6,743 bases of DNA from contig JASHVW010000382.1 in assembly GCA_030044395.1 (NCBI GenBank), forward strand, positions 1 through 6,743. Direction: 5' to 3'. Position 1 is the stretch's first letter; every line of letters starts with the position of its first letter. Below, one piece after another: positions 1 to 6,284 of this stretch. Position numbers and translations under genes: made by a program. The notes under the pieces were generated by a model, which saw only the letters and a program-made list of their open reading frames with translations, did not search any database and was not told where the DNA came from. The stretch is from Verrucomicrobiia bacterium (lineage in GTDB: Bacteria > Verrucomicrobiota > Verrucomicrobiia > Limisphaerales > UBA11358).

Positions 1-191
1 GCGCTTCCACAGTCATTGGCGGTGAAACATATGAAATTGTGGTTGCGTTAAACGGGTTTCGTGTGGTTAACGTGTTTGCCTCGAATGCCAAAATTCACCC
101 CGAATCCTATCCGGGTAACGAAAATCTGGTGTTGTTAAAAATTGATGCTCCCGAGGACGCCACGATTGCTTGGAATCTGGTGTGCGAATAA
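1..191 (+). CDS. C-terminal end of an unrecognised protein (cut by window edge)
   Basis: An open frame runs from the left edge (first full codon at 3) to a TAA at 189-191 and encodes 62 residues with no internal stop. The start codon lies outside the window. The fragment alternates hydrophobic strands with polar turns (YEIVVALNGFRVVNVFAS, then NLVLLKIDAPEDATIAW), which looks like the last strands of a beta-sandwich, a common C-terminal module of secreted or carbohydrate-acting enzymes. I do not recognise the family. The stop lies only 10 bases before the symporter start, so this gene is probably the upstream member of the same operon. Third codon positions are 30/62 G or C, clearly lower than in the fucosidase at the right end. 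The reading frame is well supported; the function is unknown. Confidence 0.7.
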   Translation, partial: ASTVIGGETYEIVVALNGFRVVNVFASNAKIHPESYPGNENLVLLKIDAPEDATIAWNLVCE

Positions 192-199
192 GAAGAGAG
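191..199 (+). promoter_or_regulatory. Ribosome binding site of the symporter gene
   Basis: The purine run AGAAGAGAG lies 2 to 10 bases before the ATG at 202, overlapping the last base of the preceding stop codon. It is a moderate Shine-Dalgarno sequence. It favours the start at 202 over the in-frame ATGs at 142 and 145, which lie inside the upstream gene. Confidence 0.55.
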
Positions 200-201
200 C
201 C

Positions 202-1914
202 ATGCCAATAGTACATCTCCATACAGTAGATTACATGATTCTTGCCAGCTATCTGGCGTTCGTGCTGGGCATCGGATGGGTTTTGCGCAAGTCCGTGAAT
301 ACGGGAGACGAATTTTTTCTGTCGGGCCGCCGAATTCCCACATGGATCGCTGCGCTTGCCTTCCTTTCGGCCAATCTTGGCGCGCAGGAAGTCATCGGCA
401 TGGGCGCAAGCGGGGCAGAATATGGCGTGTTAACGTGCCAGTTTTACTGGCTTCCCGCGGTCACGGCAATGGTCTTTGTGGGCGTATTCATGATGCCGTT
501 TTATTATGGGTCGAAGGCGCGTTCAGTGCCTGAATTTCTCAAGTTGCGTTTTGATGAAAAAACGCGCGGATTGAACGCCTTTACATTCGCGACCATGACT
601 ATATTTTCATCCGGAATTTCAATGTTTGCACTGGCAAAATTGTTGCAATTGATGCTGGGCTGGAACTTTAATTTTTGCATTTGGTTGTCGGCGGCTATTG
701 TTTTGGTTTACGTTTTTTTGGGTGGGTTAACATCGGCCATTTACAACGAAGTGCTGCAGTTTTTCCTCATCGTCATGGGATTCATACCACTGACCTATCT
801 GGGTCTCAAAAGCATGGGCGGATGGGCTGGGCTGAAACACAGGCTAAGCGAAGTCGCGGTCAGTCAAGGGTTTGCGCCGAATACCTTAACCACGGTATGG
901 TCGCCGCTTAAATCGCCGTCCGATAATCCGATGGGGGTGGAATGGATGGGCATGTTAATGGGTTTAGGTTTTGTTCTTGCCTACGGTTATTGGTGCACCG
1001 ACTTCCTCGTCATACAACGCGCCATGGCGGCGAAATCCATGTCCGCCGCGCGGCGCACTCCGCTCATCGCGACAATCCCCAAGATGCTTTTCCCATTATT
1101 GGTGATTCTGCCCGGAATGGTCGCCATCAGTCTGAGCTATTCGCTGCGCGGCGGATTCCTGCCAAAATCCGCCAATGGTTCTCTCGATTACAATATGGCT
1201 ACACCGCTGATGCTGGCTCATTTTTATCCGAGCGGGTTGTTGGGGTTGGGATTCACCGCGCTGCTCGCGTCATTCATGTCCGGCATGGCGGGAAATGTTA
1301 CGGCGTTTAACACGGTCTGGACTTACGATATTTATCAAAGCTACATTCGTCCGAACCAATCGGATCATCATTATCTGCGTATGGGACACATCGCCACCGT
1401 CGCCGGGATTTTATTGAGTATTTGTGCGGCCTACGCGGCGGCGAAATTCAACAACATTATGGATTTATTACAATTGGTTTTTGCATTTGTAAACGCGCCG
1501 CTTTTTGCCACCTTCTTACTCGGCATGTTTTGGAAACGCACGACCGGCCACGCCGCGTTTTTTGGTCTACTGGCTGGCACGCTTGCCGCGATGATTCATC
1601 ATGGCCTGACCGTTCCATTGGGCGCGACAACGTGGCTAAAAGGTGCCTGGCTTGGCTGTGCGCTGCATACTTATCCCAGTCAAATGGCCCAAAGTTTTTG
1701 GACCGCCATCTGGGCTTGGTCAGTGTGTTTTATAGCAACCATTATTATTTCGCTGCTGACCGTTCGGCATAAATCCGACGCCGAACTGAGCGGACTGGTC
1801 TATTCGCTGACGCCACAACAAGCAGACCCTGAAACGCGATGCTGGTTGCGCCCCGGCACGCTTGGCGCGGTTTTGGTGGCGGTGGTCATTGTGCTGAATA
1901 TTATTTTCTGGTGA
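202..1914 (+). CDS. Sodium:solute symporter (SSS/SLC5 family)
   Basis: A 570-residue inner-membrane transporter of the SSS family, expected to drive uptake of a sugar, sugar acid or similar solute with sodium. About 13-14 hydrophobic segments are visible, roughly at residues 10-29, 45-68, 77-100, 125-150, 156-175, 180-203, 250-270, 290-314, 345-370, 395-415, 420-443, 449-468, 498-520 and 553-569. Family hallmarks are the SGRRIPTW loop (41-48), SVPEFLKLRF (108-117), GGLTSAIYNEVLQF (174-187, the SSS signature region) and the small-residue helix ALLASFMSGMAGN (353-365), which matches the sodium-site helix TM8 of vSGLT, with S357 in place of one sodium-binding serine (inferred alignment). The length fits the family. 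The ATG at 202 is chosen because the in-frame ATG at 142 lies inside the preceding gene. The stop is 7 bases before the dehydratase start, so the transported solute is probably the substrate of the downstream enzymes. Substrate specificity cannot be read from the sequence. Confidence 0.93.
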   Translation: MPIVHLHTVDYMILASYLAFVLGIGWVLRKSVNTGDEFFLSGRRIPTWIAALAFLSANLGAQEVIGMGASGAEYGVLTCQFYWLPAVTAMVFVGVFMMPFYYGSKARSVPEFLKLRFDEKTRGLNAFTFATMTIFSSGISMFALAKLLQLMLGWNFNFCIWLSAAIVLVYVFLGGLTSAIYNEVLQFFLIVMGFIPLTYLGLKSMGGWAGLKHRLSEVAVSQGFAPNTLTTVWSPLKSPSDNPMGVEWMGMLMGLGFVLAYGYWCTDFLVIQRAMAAKSMSAARRTPLIATIPKMLFPLLVILPGMVAISLSYSLRGGFLPKSANGSLDYNMATPLMLAHFYPSGLLGLGFTALLASFMSGMAGNVTAFNTVWTYDIYQSYIRPNQSDHHYLRMGHIATVAGILLSICAAYAAAKFNNIMDLLQLVFAFVNAPLFATFLLGMFWKRTTGHAAFFGLLAGTLAAMIHHGLTVPLGATTWLKGAWLGCALHTYPSQMAQSFWTAIWAWSVCFIATIIISLLTVRHKSDAELSGLVYSLTPQQADPETRCWLRPGTLGAVLVAVVIVLNIIFW

Positions 1915-1921
1915 CGCTAAA

Positions 1922-3088
1922 ATGAGAATCAAAAATGTCAAAACGTTTCTAGTCGAAGGTCTGAAATACAACTGGACCCTGCTCAAAATTGAAACCGACG
2001 CTGGAATTCATGGTTGGGGTGAGGCGACGAATTGGCCGGGTTCGCCCCTCGTCGAAGCCGCGTGCCAGCACGTCGGGAATTATCTCATTGGCCAAGACGC
2101 GCGGCGGCTGGATTTCCTTTGGACAAAAACTTATCGCGACCTGAGCTGGCTCGGTCAAGCCGGACCGCTATTGTCTGCCATCAGCGCTGTTGACATTGCA
2201 CTCTGGGACATCAAAGGCAAAACCATGAACGAACCGGTCTATGAACTGCTCGGCGGCGCTTATCGGAAAAAGATTTTGCTCTATGCGAATTATTGGTTCA
2301 CGAGTTGCGCTCATTCACCTGCCGATTACGCGCGGCAGGCCAAGGAAACCGTAAAAAAGGGGTTCACCGCATTGAAATTAGATCCGTTCGCGCATGTGAA
2401 CTACGCTTACGGCACGGATTTGAGCGACAATAATTCGCTAACGGAAAGGCAAAAGCAACTCGCGCTGGATTTGGTCGCGGCAGTGGCGGAGGCGGTGGGT
2501 CCGGAAGTGGCGTTGGCTATTGAAACCCACGCGTTCCTCAATGGCCCGACAGCGGTGGAAATGGCGCGGCGGCTGGCGAAGTTGAATTTTAATTGCCTAT
2601 GGTACGAAGAACCCGCGCCGCCGGAATTTCCCGGCGCAATAGCGGACATTCGACGGCAAATTCCGCTGCCCGTCTGCGTTGGCGAACGGCTGCACAGCCG
2701 ATTCATGTTGCGCGCGATTTTAGAACAGCAGGCCGCCGACGTCGTGATGCCAGACATCACGCGCTGCGGTGGCATCAGCGAAATGCGCAAGATGGCGAAT
2801 CTCGCCGAAACTTTCAATGTGCCCATCGCGCCGCACAACCCGAACGGCCCGATTTCCACTATCGCCTCCGCGCACACAATGGCGACCGTGCCGAATTTTT
2901 TCCGCCAGGAATTCATGATCGATGACGTGCCGTGGCGCGACGCCTGTCTCTCACACCCGCTGCCGATTGAAAACGGTTTTCTTGTGATGCCGGAACGGCC
3001 TGGCCTCGGCTTTGACGTCAACGAGGCAGAGCTGTTGAAACATCCCGGAATCCGTGTTCCACCCACCGACCGCATTTTCTATATATGA
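1922..3088 (+). CDS. Enolase-superfamily sugar-acid dehydratase (mandelate racemase/muconate lactonizing type)
   Basis: A 388-residue protein with the two-domain enolase-superfamily layout: an N-terminal capping domain (about 1-115) and a beta-barrel domain. Active-site positions can be followed strand by strand: K152-x-D154 in ALKLDPF (second strand), E201-x-H203 in IETH (third), E229 in WYEEP (fourth), E255 in VGERLH (fifth), D278 in MPDITRCGG (sixth), H305 in APHNPNGP (seventh) and E330 in RQEF (eighth). E201, E229 and E255 would bind magnesium, and the H305/D278 pair would serve as acid-base. Most relatives with such a set dehydrate aldonates to 2-keto-3-deoxy acids in the cytoplasm, though cycloisomerases share the fold. 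The K-x-D and E-x-H variants are not the K-x-K type of L-fuconate dehydratase, so I give no gene symbol. A GGTGA sequence ending in the symporter stop (1910-1914) may serve as ribosome binding site. Its TGA overlaps the next start. Confidence 0.92.
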   Translation: MRIKNVKTFLVEGLKYNWTLLKIETDAGIHGWGEATNWPGSPLVEAACQHVGNYLIGQDARRLDFLWTKTYRDLSWLGQAGPLLSAISAVDIALWDIKGKTMNEPVYELLGGAYRKKILLYANYWFTSCAHSPADYARQAKETVKKGFTALKLDPFAHVNYAYGTDLSDNNSLTERQKQLALDLVAAVAEAVGPEVALAIETHAFLNGPTAVEMARRLAKLNFNCLWYEEPAPPEFPGAIADIRRQIPLPVCVGERLHSRFMLRAILEQQAADVVMPDITRCGGISEMRKMANLAETFNVPIAPHNPNGPISTIASAHTMATVPNFFRQEFMIDDVPWRDACLSHPLPIENGFLVMPERPGLGFDVNEAELLKHPGIRVPPTDRIFYI

Positions 3089-3789
3089 AGAAGCCGGTTA
3101 AAAAGCTTTGGCGCAACGACGACGAATTGTTCCAGCTCGCGCGACGCGAATTGTTCACCGCAGTGGTCGGTGACATCATGGATAAACTGGGCTATCTCCA
3201 GCAGTTCTTGCCTCCGGAAATCAGGCCATTACGCGACGACATGGTGATTATTGGTCGTTCTATGACGGTGTTGGAAGCAGACCTGTTACCGAAAGGAGAG
3301 ACAGACCGAAACCAGACGTCTAAACAGCCTTTCGGCCTGATGTTACAGGCGCTGGACAATTTAAAACGGAATGAAATTTATGTTTGTTCCGGTGCGTCGC
3401 CCATTTACGCGTTATGGGGTGAGCTGATGAGCACTCGGGCGATTAAACTTCGCGCTGCCGGCGCGGTTGTGAACGGTTATTCGCGAGACACGCGCGGAAT
3501 TCTCGCGTTGAATTTTCCTACCTTTTCGTGGGGTGGTTACGCTCAGGATCAAGCGCCGCGAGGAGAAGTGATTGATTTTCGCGTGCCGCTGAAAATCGGG
3601 CAAGCGCAGTTGAATTCAGGAGATATTCTGTTTGGAGATCGGGACGGCGTTTGCGTAGTTCCACAATCCATCGAACAGGAAGTTTTTCGCTTGGCATTGG
3701 AGAAGGCTCGCGGGGAAAAACGGGTCAGAAAAGCCTTGGAACAAGGAGTGACTGCACTTGCAGCATTCGACCAATATGGAATATTGTGA
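3085..3789 (+). CDS. RraA-like / 4-hydroxy-4-methyl-2-oxoglutarate aldolase-family protein
   Basis: A 234-residue protein of the RraA/HMG-CHA aldolase fold (old label: dimethylmenaquinone methyltransferase-like). The core is present: AVVGDIMDKLGY near 26-37, IIGRSMTV (55-62), the W111-G-E113 turn, GAVVNGYSRD (126-135) and the GDILFGDRDGVCVVP stretch (179-193). E113 is followed by 20 residues and then R134-D135, matching the D/E-X20-R-D active-site motif of the class II pyruvate aldolases in this family; D135 would bind the divalent metal and R134 the substrate. This supports an aldolase role, cleaving a 4-hydroxy-2-oxo acid to pyruvate and an aldehyde, over the RNase E inhibitor role of E. 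coli RraA. Its ATG overlaps the dehydratase stop as ATGA (3085-3088) and no Shine-Dalgarno is visible, so translation is probably coupled. A 2-keto-3-deoxy acid, the expected product of the upstream dehydratase, is a 4-hydroxy-2-oxo acid and thus a plausible substrate (inference). Confidence 0.9.
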   Translation: MKKPVKKLWRNDDELFQLARRELFTAVVGDIMDKLGYLQQFLPPEIRPLRDDMVIIGRSMTVLEADLLPKGETDRNQTSKQPFGLMLQALDNLKRNEIYVCSGASPIYALWGELMSTRAIKLRAAGAVVNGYSRDTRGILALNFPTFSWGGYAQDQAPRGEVIDFRVPLKIGQAQLNSGDILFGDRDGVCVVPQSIEQEVFRLALEKARGEKRVRKALEQGVTALAAFDQYGIL

Positions 3790-3854
3790 AACAGACGACC
3801 AATCCCCAAGCTCTAGCAGTAAAGCGTAATGTTATGCGACGACGTGGTTGCGCC

Positions 3855-3863
3855 GGGAAAGAG
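3855..3863 (+). promoter_or_regulatory. Ribosome binding site of the SDR gene
   Basis: GGGAAAGAG lies 5 bases before the ATG at 3869. This purine-rich Shine-Dalgarno decides the start: the alternative in-frame TTG at 3848 lies upstream of it and would make translation run through it. Confidence 0.6.
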
Positions 3864-3868
3864 TAATT

Positions 3869-4648
3869 ATGTTAGCGATTAATTTAAGCCAAAGAAAGGC
3901 ATTGGTCAGCGGGGTATGCCGTGGAATCGGTGCGGGTGTCGCGCGCCAGTTAGCGCGTGCGGGTTGCGACGTTGCCGGTTGTGGTCAGAATGGAACTGGG
4001 GGGACAGGATCCCGTGCGTTCTTGAGAGAGGTTGAAGGGCAGGGAAAGCGGGCTTTTTATCAGCAGATAGACCTGACCTCCAAGCATGGTGCGGAGCAAT
4101 GGGTCCGGCAAGCGGTTCGTGCCCTTGGTGGTGTGGATATTCTGGTTTCCAATGCTGGACGCAATTTTTTTAAAGGCGCGACCGCCTGCGATCTGAAGAC
4201 ATGGACGACCTGTTTGGAATTAAACTTGGCGGTGCACTGGCGGCTGGCCAAGGTGGCCAAGCCTTATCTGGAAAAATCCTCTCATCCAGTGGTGATAATT
4301 ATTACCTCGAATCACGCTTGGCGAACCATTCCGGGTTGTTTTCCATATAATGTGGCCAAGGCTGGGCTTGTGGCGATGGTCCAATCCCTGGCCATTGAAT
4401 GGGGTCCTAAAATTCGGACGGTGGGGGTGGCCCCGGGTTTTATTGACACGCCCAGCAACAACGCTTGGTTTAAATCCTTTCCTGATCCGGCAACCGAACG
4501 TGTCCGGACAGAGCAAAGGCATCCTGTCAGGCGCATTGGGACGGTGGACGAAATTGGCGCATTATGCGCTTTCTTGGCTAGTGACTACGCCGGTTTTATT
4601 TCCGGTACCACCCTGCTCGTAGATGGCGGCGCCGGCGCGCTGATGTAG
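3869..4648 (+). CDS. Classical short-chain dehydrogenase/reductase (SDR)
   Basis: A 259-residue cytoplasmic NAD(P)-dependent oxidoreductase of the classical SDR family; the length is typical. In order: the glycine-rich nucleotide motif S14-G-V-C-R-G-I-G21 (Ser for the usual first Thr), D68 after the third strand, S95-N-A-G98 (the NNAG motif), N119, S147 and Y160-x-x-x-K164. The S147-to-Y160 spacing of 13 is standard, so the catalytic tetrad N-S-Y-K is complete. PGFIDTP (189-195) and the end TLLVDGGAGAL (248-258) are FabG/glucose-dehydrogenase-like. The cofactor-selecting loop after strand 2 is unusually glycine-rich (CGQNGTGGTG, 38-47) with no acidic residue, so NAD or NADP preference is open. 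Given the neighbours it may oxidise an aldose to its lactone, or a 2-keto-3-deoxy acid at C4 as in the Xanthomonas fucose route. A 79-base gap follows the RraA-like gene, the largest in the operon; it could hold a promoter but I see no clear -35/-10 pair. Confidence 0.92.
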   Translation: MLAINLSQRKALVSGVCRGIGAGVARQLARAGCDVAGCGQNGTGGTGSRAFLREVEGQGKRAFYQQIDLTSKHGAEQWVRQAVRALGGVDILVSNAGRNFFKGATACDLKTWTTCLELNLAVHWRLAKVAKPYLEKSSHPVVIIITSNHAWRTIPGCFPYNVAKAGLVAMVQSLAIEWGPKIRTVGVAPGFIDTPSNNAWFKSFPDPATERVRTEQRHPVRRIGTVDEIGALCAFLASDYAGFISGTTLLVDGGAGALM

Positions 4649-4671
4649 CGTATTTCAGAGTTCAGGTTTCC

Positions 4672-5559
4672 ATGGCAAACCAGTCTCATAAGCCAGAACT
4701 CGGGCTTGATGCACAGGCGGCGCTGGCGGAAGGCCCCCTCTGGGACGCGAAATCTCAGCGACTTTACTGGGTGGATATTCTTGGGAAAACTTTGCACAGA
4801 TTTGATCCGGCCACAGGCCGCGACGAGGCGTTTGTCCTGGGACAATATGTCGGCTGCGCGGTCACGCGCAAAAAGGGAGGATTGATGCTTGGCTTGGAGC
4901 ACTGTTTCGCTTGCTGGAATGATCAGACTTATAAGCTACAGTTTTTAGAGAGACTGGAGGCAGAGCGGCATAATAACCGTTTTAACGATGGCAAATGCGA
5001 TCCTAATGGACGTTTCTGGGCCGGAACTATGGATTTTGATGCGCAGCCTCGAAAAGGCAGTCTTTATTGTCTCGACCCCAACCACAGTGTCACGAAAGTT
5101 TTGCGAAATGTTTCCATCCCCAATGGCATTACCTGGAGTCAAGACGGGCGAACGATGTTTTTCATAGATTCGGCTTATCCTATTGTGTGGGCTTTCGACT
5201 ATGAACCAGCCACCAGTCATCTTGCTGGTCGCCGGCCTGTTATCCGGATTCCTTCCCGCGAAGGGGTGCCAGATGGGATGACGATTGACGCCGAAGGAAT
5301 GCTCTGGGTGGCATTGTGGGGCGGCGGGTGTGTTACGCAGTGGAATCCGAGAAATGGAAAGTTGCTTCGAAAGATTTTGCTACCCGTTTCCCTCGTCTCT
5401 TCCTGTGCCTTTGGTGGACCCCAGTTGAAGGTTTTATACATCACATCCGCTAGGGCAACTTTAAAACCATTAGATTTGCGACGGCAACCGCTGGCGGGTG
5501 GCCTTTTTCGCGTGGAAATTGGAGTTCCCGGGACTCCTGCCTATGAATTTGATGGTTAG
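4672..5559 (+). CDS. SMP-30/gluconolactonase/LRE family lactonase
   Basis: A 295-residue six-bladed beta-propeller of the SMP-30 (regucalcin) family, complete by length. The divalent-metal ligands line up with those of regucalcin: E20 in AEGPLWD, N105 in RFNDGKCDPNGRFW, N151 in SIPNGITWS and D201 in VPDGMTID. Other family marks are GTMD (118-121), FFIDS (163-167) and LWVALWGGG (211-219). These enzymes hydrolyse aldonolactones to aldonates in cytoplasm or periplasm; there is no signal peptide here, so cytoplasmic action is expected. It starts 23 bases after the SDR stop with only a weak AGG (4664-4666) as ribosome binding site. Paired with a dehydrogenase and an aldonate dehydratase, it fits the lactone-opening step. 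It appears to be the last gene of the operon. The exact sugar lactone is not determined by the sequence. Confidence 0.92.
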   Translation: MANQSHKPELGLDAQAALAEGPLWDAKSQRLYWVDILGKTLHRFDPATGRDEAFVLGQYVGCAVTRKKGGLMLGLEHCFACWNDQTYKLQFLERLEAERHNNRFNDGKCDPNGRFWAGTMDFDAQPRKGSLYCLDPNHSVTKVLRNVSIPNGITWSQDGRTMFFIDSAYPIVWAFDYEPATSHLAGRRPVIRIPSREGVPDGMTIDAEGMLWVALWGGGCVTQWNPRNGKLLRKILLPVSLVSSCAFGGPQLKVLYITSARATLKPLDLRRQPLAGGLFRVEIGVPGTPAYEFDG

Positions 5560-5696
5560 CTTTGCGTATGAAACCTTTCAAGACATGTCAACTTGGAGGC
5601 AAACAACCCTTACCGCCGTAGCATTGGTGAACTCATGGATGGGGACGCCACCGCTGCTCGCAAATATATTTAATGTTGATTTCAAACGGGCTTTGG
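5560..5696 (+). other. Spacer between convergent transcription units, no feature seen
   Basis: These 137 bases lie between the lactonase stop and the 3' end of the minus-strand remnant. I find no reading frame with protein-like content and no hairpin followed by a T-run on either strand, so the terminators expected between convergent units are not visible. A short AT-rich patch (about 5661-5676) is the only compositional feature. Confidence 0.4.
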
Positions 5697-6280
5697 TCAC
5701 GCATAACGCGTGTCCAGCAGCACTTGCGGCAACCGAAAGCCTTGCCGATACTGCTGAATTAGCTTGGTTGCCAGATTCAAGTAATAATAATCCCACCCAT
5801 CGGAATACCGACCATCCAACCCGTGAACCACGGTTGGCTCAATATCGTTACTGGCTTCCACGCCGTATTGGTCCGGTGCGCAAAATTCATTCCATTGCTG
5901 AATCAGGATCACTTGAGGCTCAAAGCGGAAGGCAGCGGACATAAATCGCGTCAACGTGGCTCCGGAGCAGCGTAAATGGGCGTCCCAGTCAAGCCAACCG
6001 CCACCACCAGCCTCATTGCCGGGCAAAGCGACGGAAGCCACCATTTGTTCGTTGCGGGTGAAAGCCAACCCGCCAAAATTCAGAGATCCTCGAGCAGCAG
6101 TACGGTCCGGTCGCGGTCTTGTCCAATGGCAAGAGGGCGCACCGCCCATCTGGGATCGATATCCGGGCGGCGATCCCCTTGATGGTCGTGTCGCTGAATT
6201 TCCGCGTGCCGAATACCCGCAAAAGCATCAAGCGCGGGAAACGAAATCAACCGTTCTCCCACGGAACTCAACATCTCGTT
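5697..6280 (-). pseudogene. Truncated, frame-disrupted remnant of a glycoside-hydrolase-like gene
   Basis: The minus strand encodes a protein-like C-terminal segment from about 6080 down to a TGA at 5697-5699. It contains a hydrophobic strand then QQWNEF (5883-5900), APDQY, the SNDIEPT motif (5832-5852) and a tyrosine-rich helix (YYYLNLATKLIQQYRQG). This order, a W-N-E at a strand end followed by E-P-T, resembles the C-terminal half of TIM-barrel glycoside hydrolases and GH99/GH71-like proteins (from memory; family not fixed). Upstream, coding-looking pieces lie in other frames: GERLISFPALDAFAGI (frame starting near 6280), KFSDTTIKGIAARISIPDG (another frame, near 6200-6145) and DRTVLLLEDL before 6080. 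This suggests two or three frameshifts. The fucosidase stop at 6285 leaves no room for the several hundred missing N-terminal residues, so this is a decayed 3' remnant rather than a sequencing error in a full gene. A short expressed protein from an internal start is possible but unlikely. Confidence 0.62.
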
Positions 6281-6284
6281 CTAC

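Noticed and set aside
142..201. Longer symporter start at ATG 142 (20 extra residues)
   Set aside because: These bases are coding in another frame for the upstream gene that ends at 191. The extra residues are not membrane-like, and a purine-rich ribosome binding site precedes the ATG at 202.
2407..3075. 222-residue open frame on the minus strand inside the dehydratase gene
   Set aside because: It is fully antisense to a gene with a complete active site, and its translation is rich in Ser, Arg and Cys without recognisable domain content.
3848..3868. TTG start for the SDR adding seven residues
   Set aside because: The Shine-Dalgarno GGGAAAGAG sits inside this extension, 5 bases before the ATG at 3869, and SDRs normally begin close to the first strand.
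3790..3868. Possible internal promoter or terminator in the 79-base gap before the SDR gene
   Set aside because: No convincing -35/-10 pair and no hairpin with a T-run could be found by eye; left only as a possibility in the gene note.
5560..5700. Bidirectional terminator between the convergent units
   Set aside because: I looked for an inverted repeat with flanking A/T runs and found none strong enough to report.
5498..5944. 148-residue plus-strand open frame overlapping the lactonase 3' end
   Set aside because: It overlaps a complete lactonase in another frame and lies opposite the WNEF/SNDIEPT remnant; its own translation has no family-like pattern.
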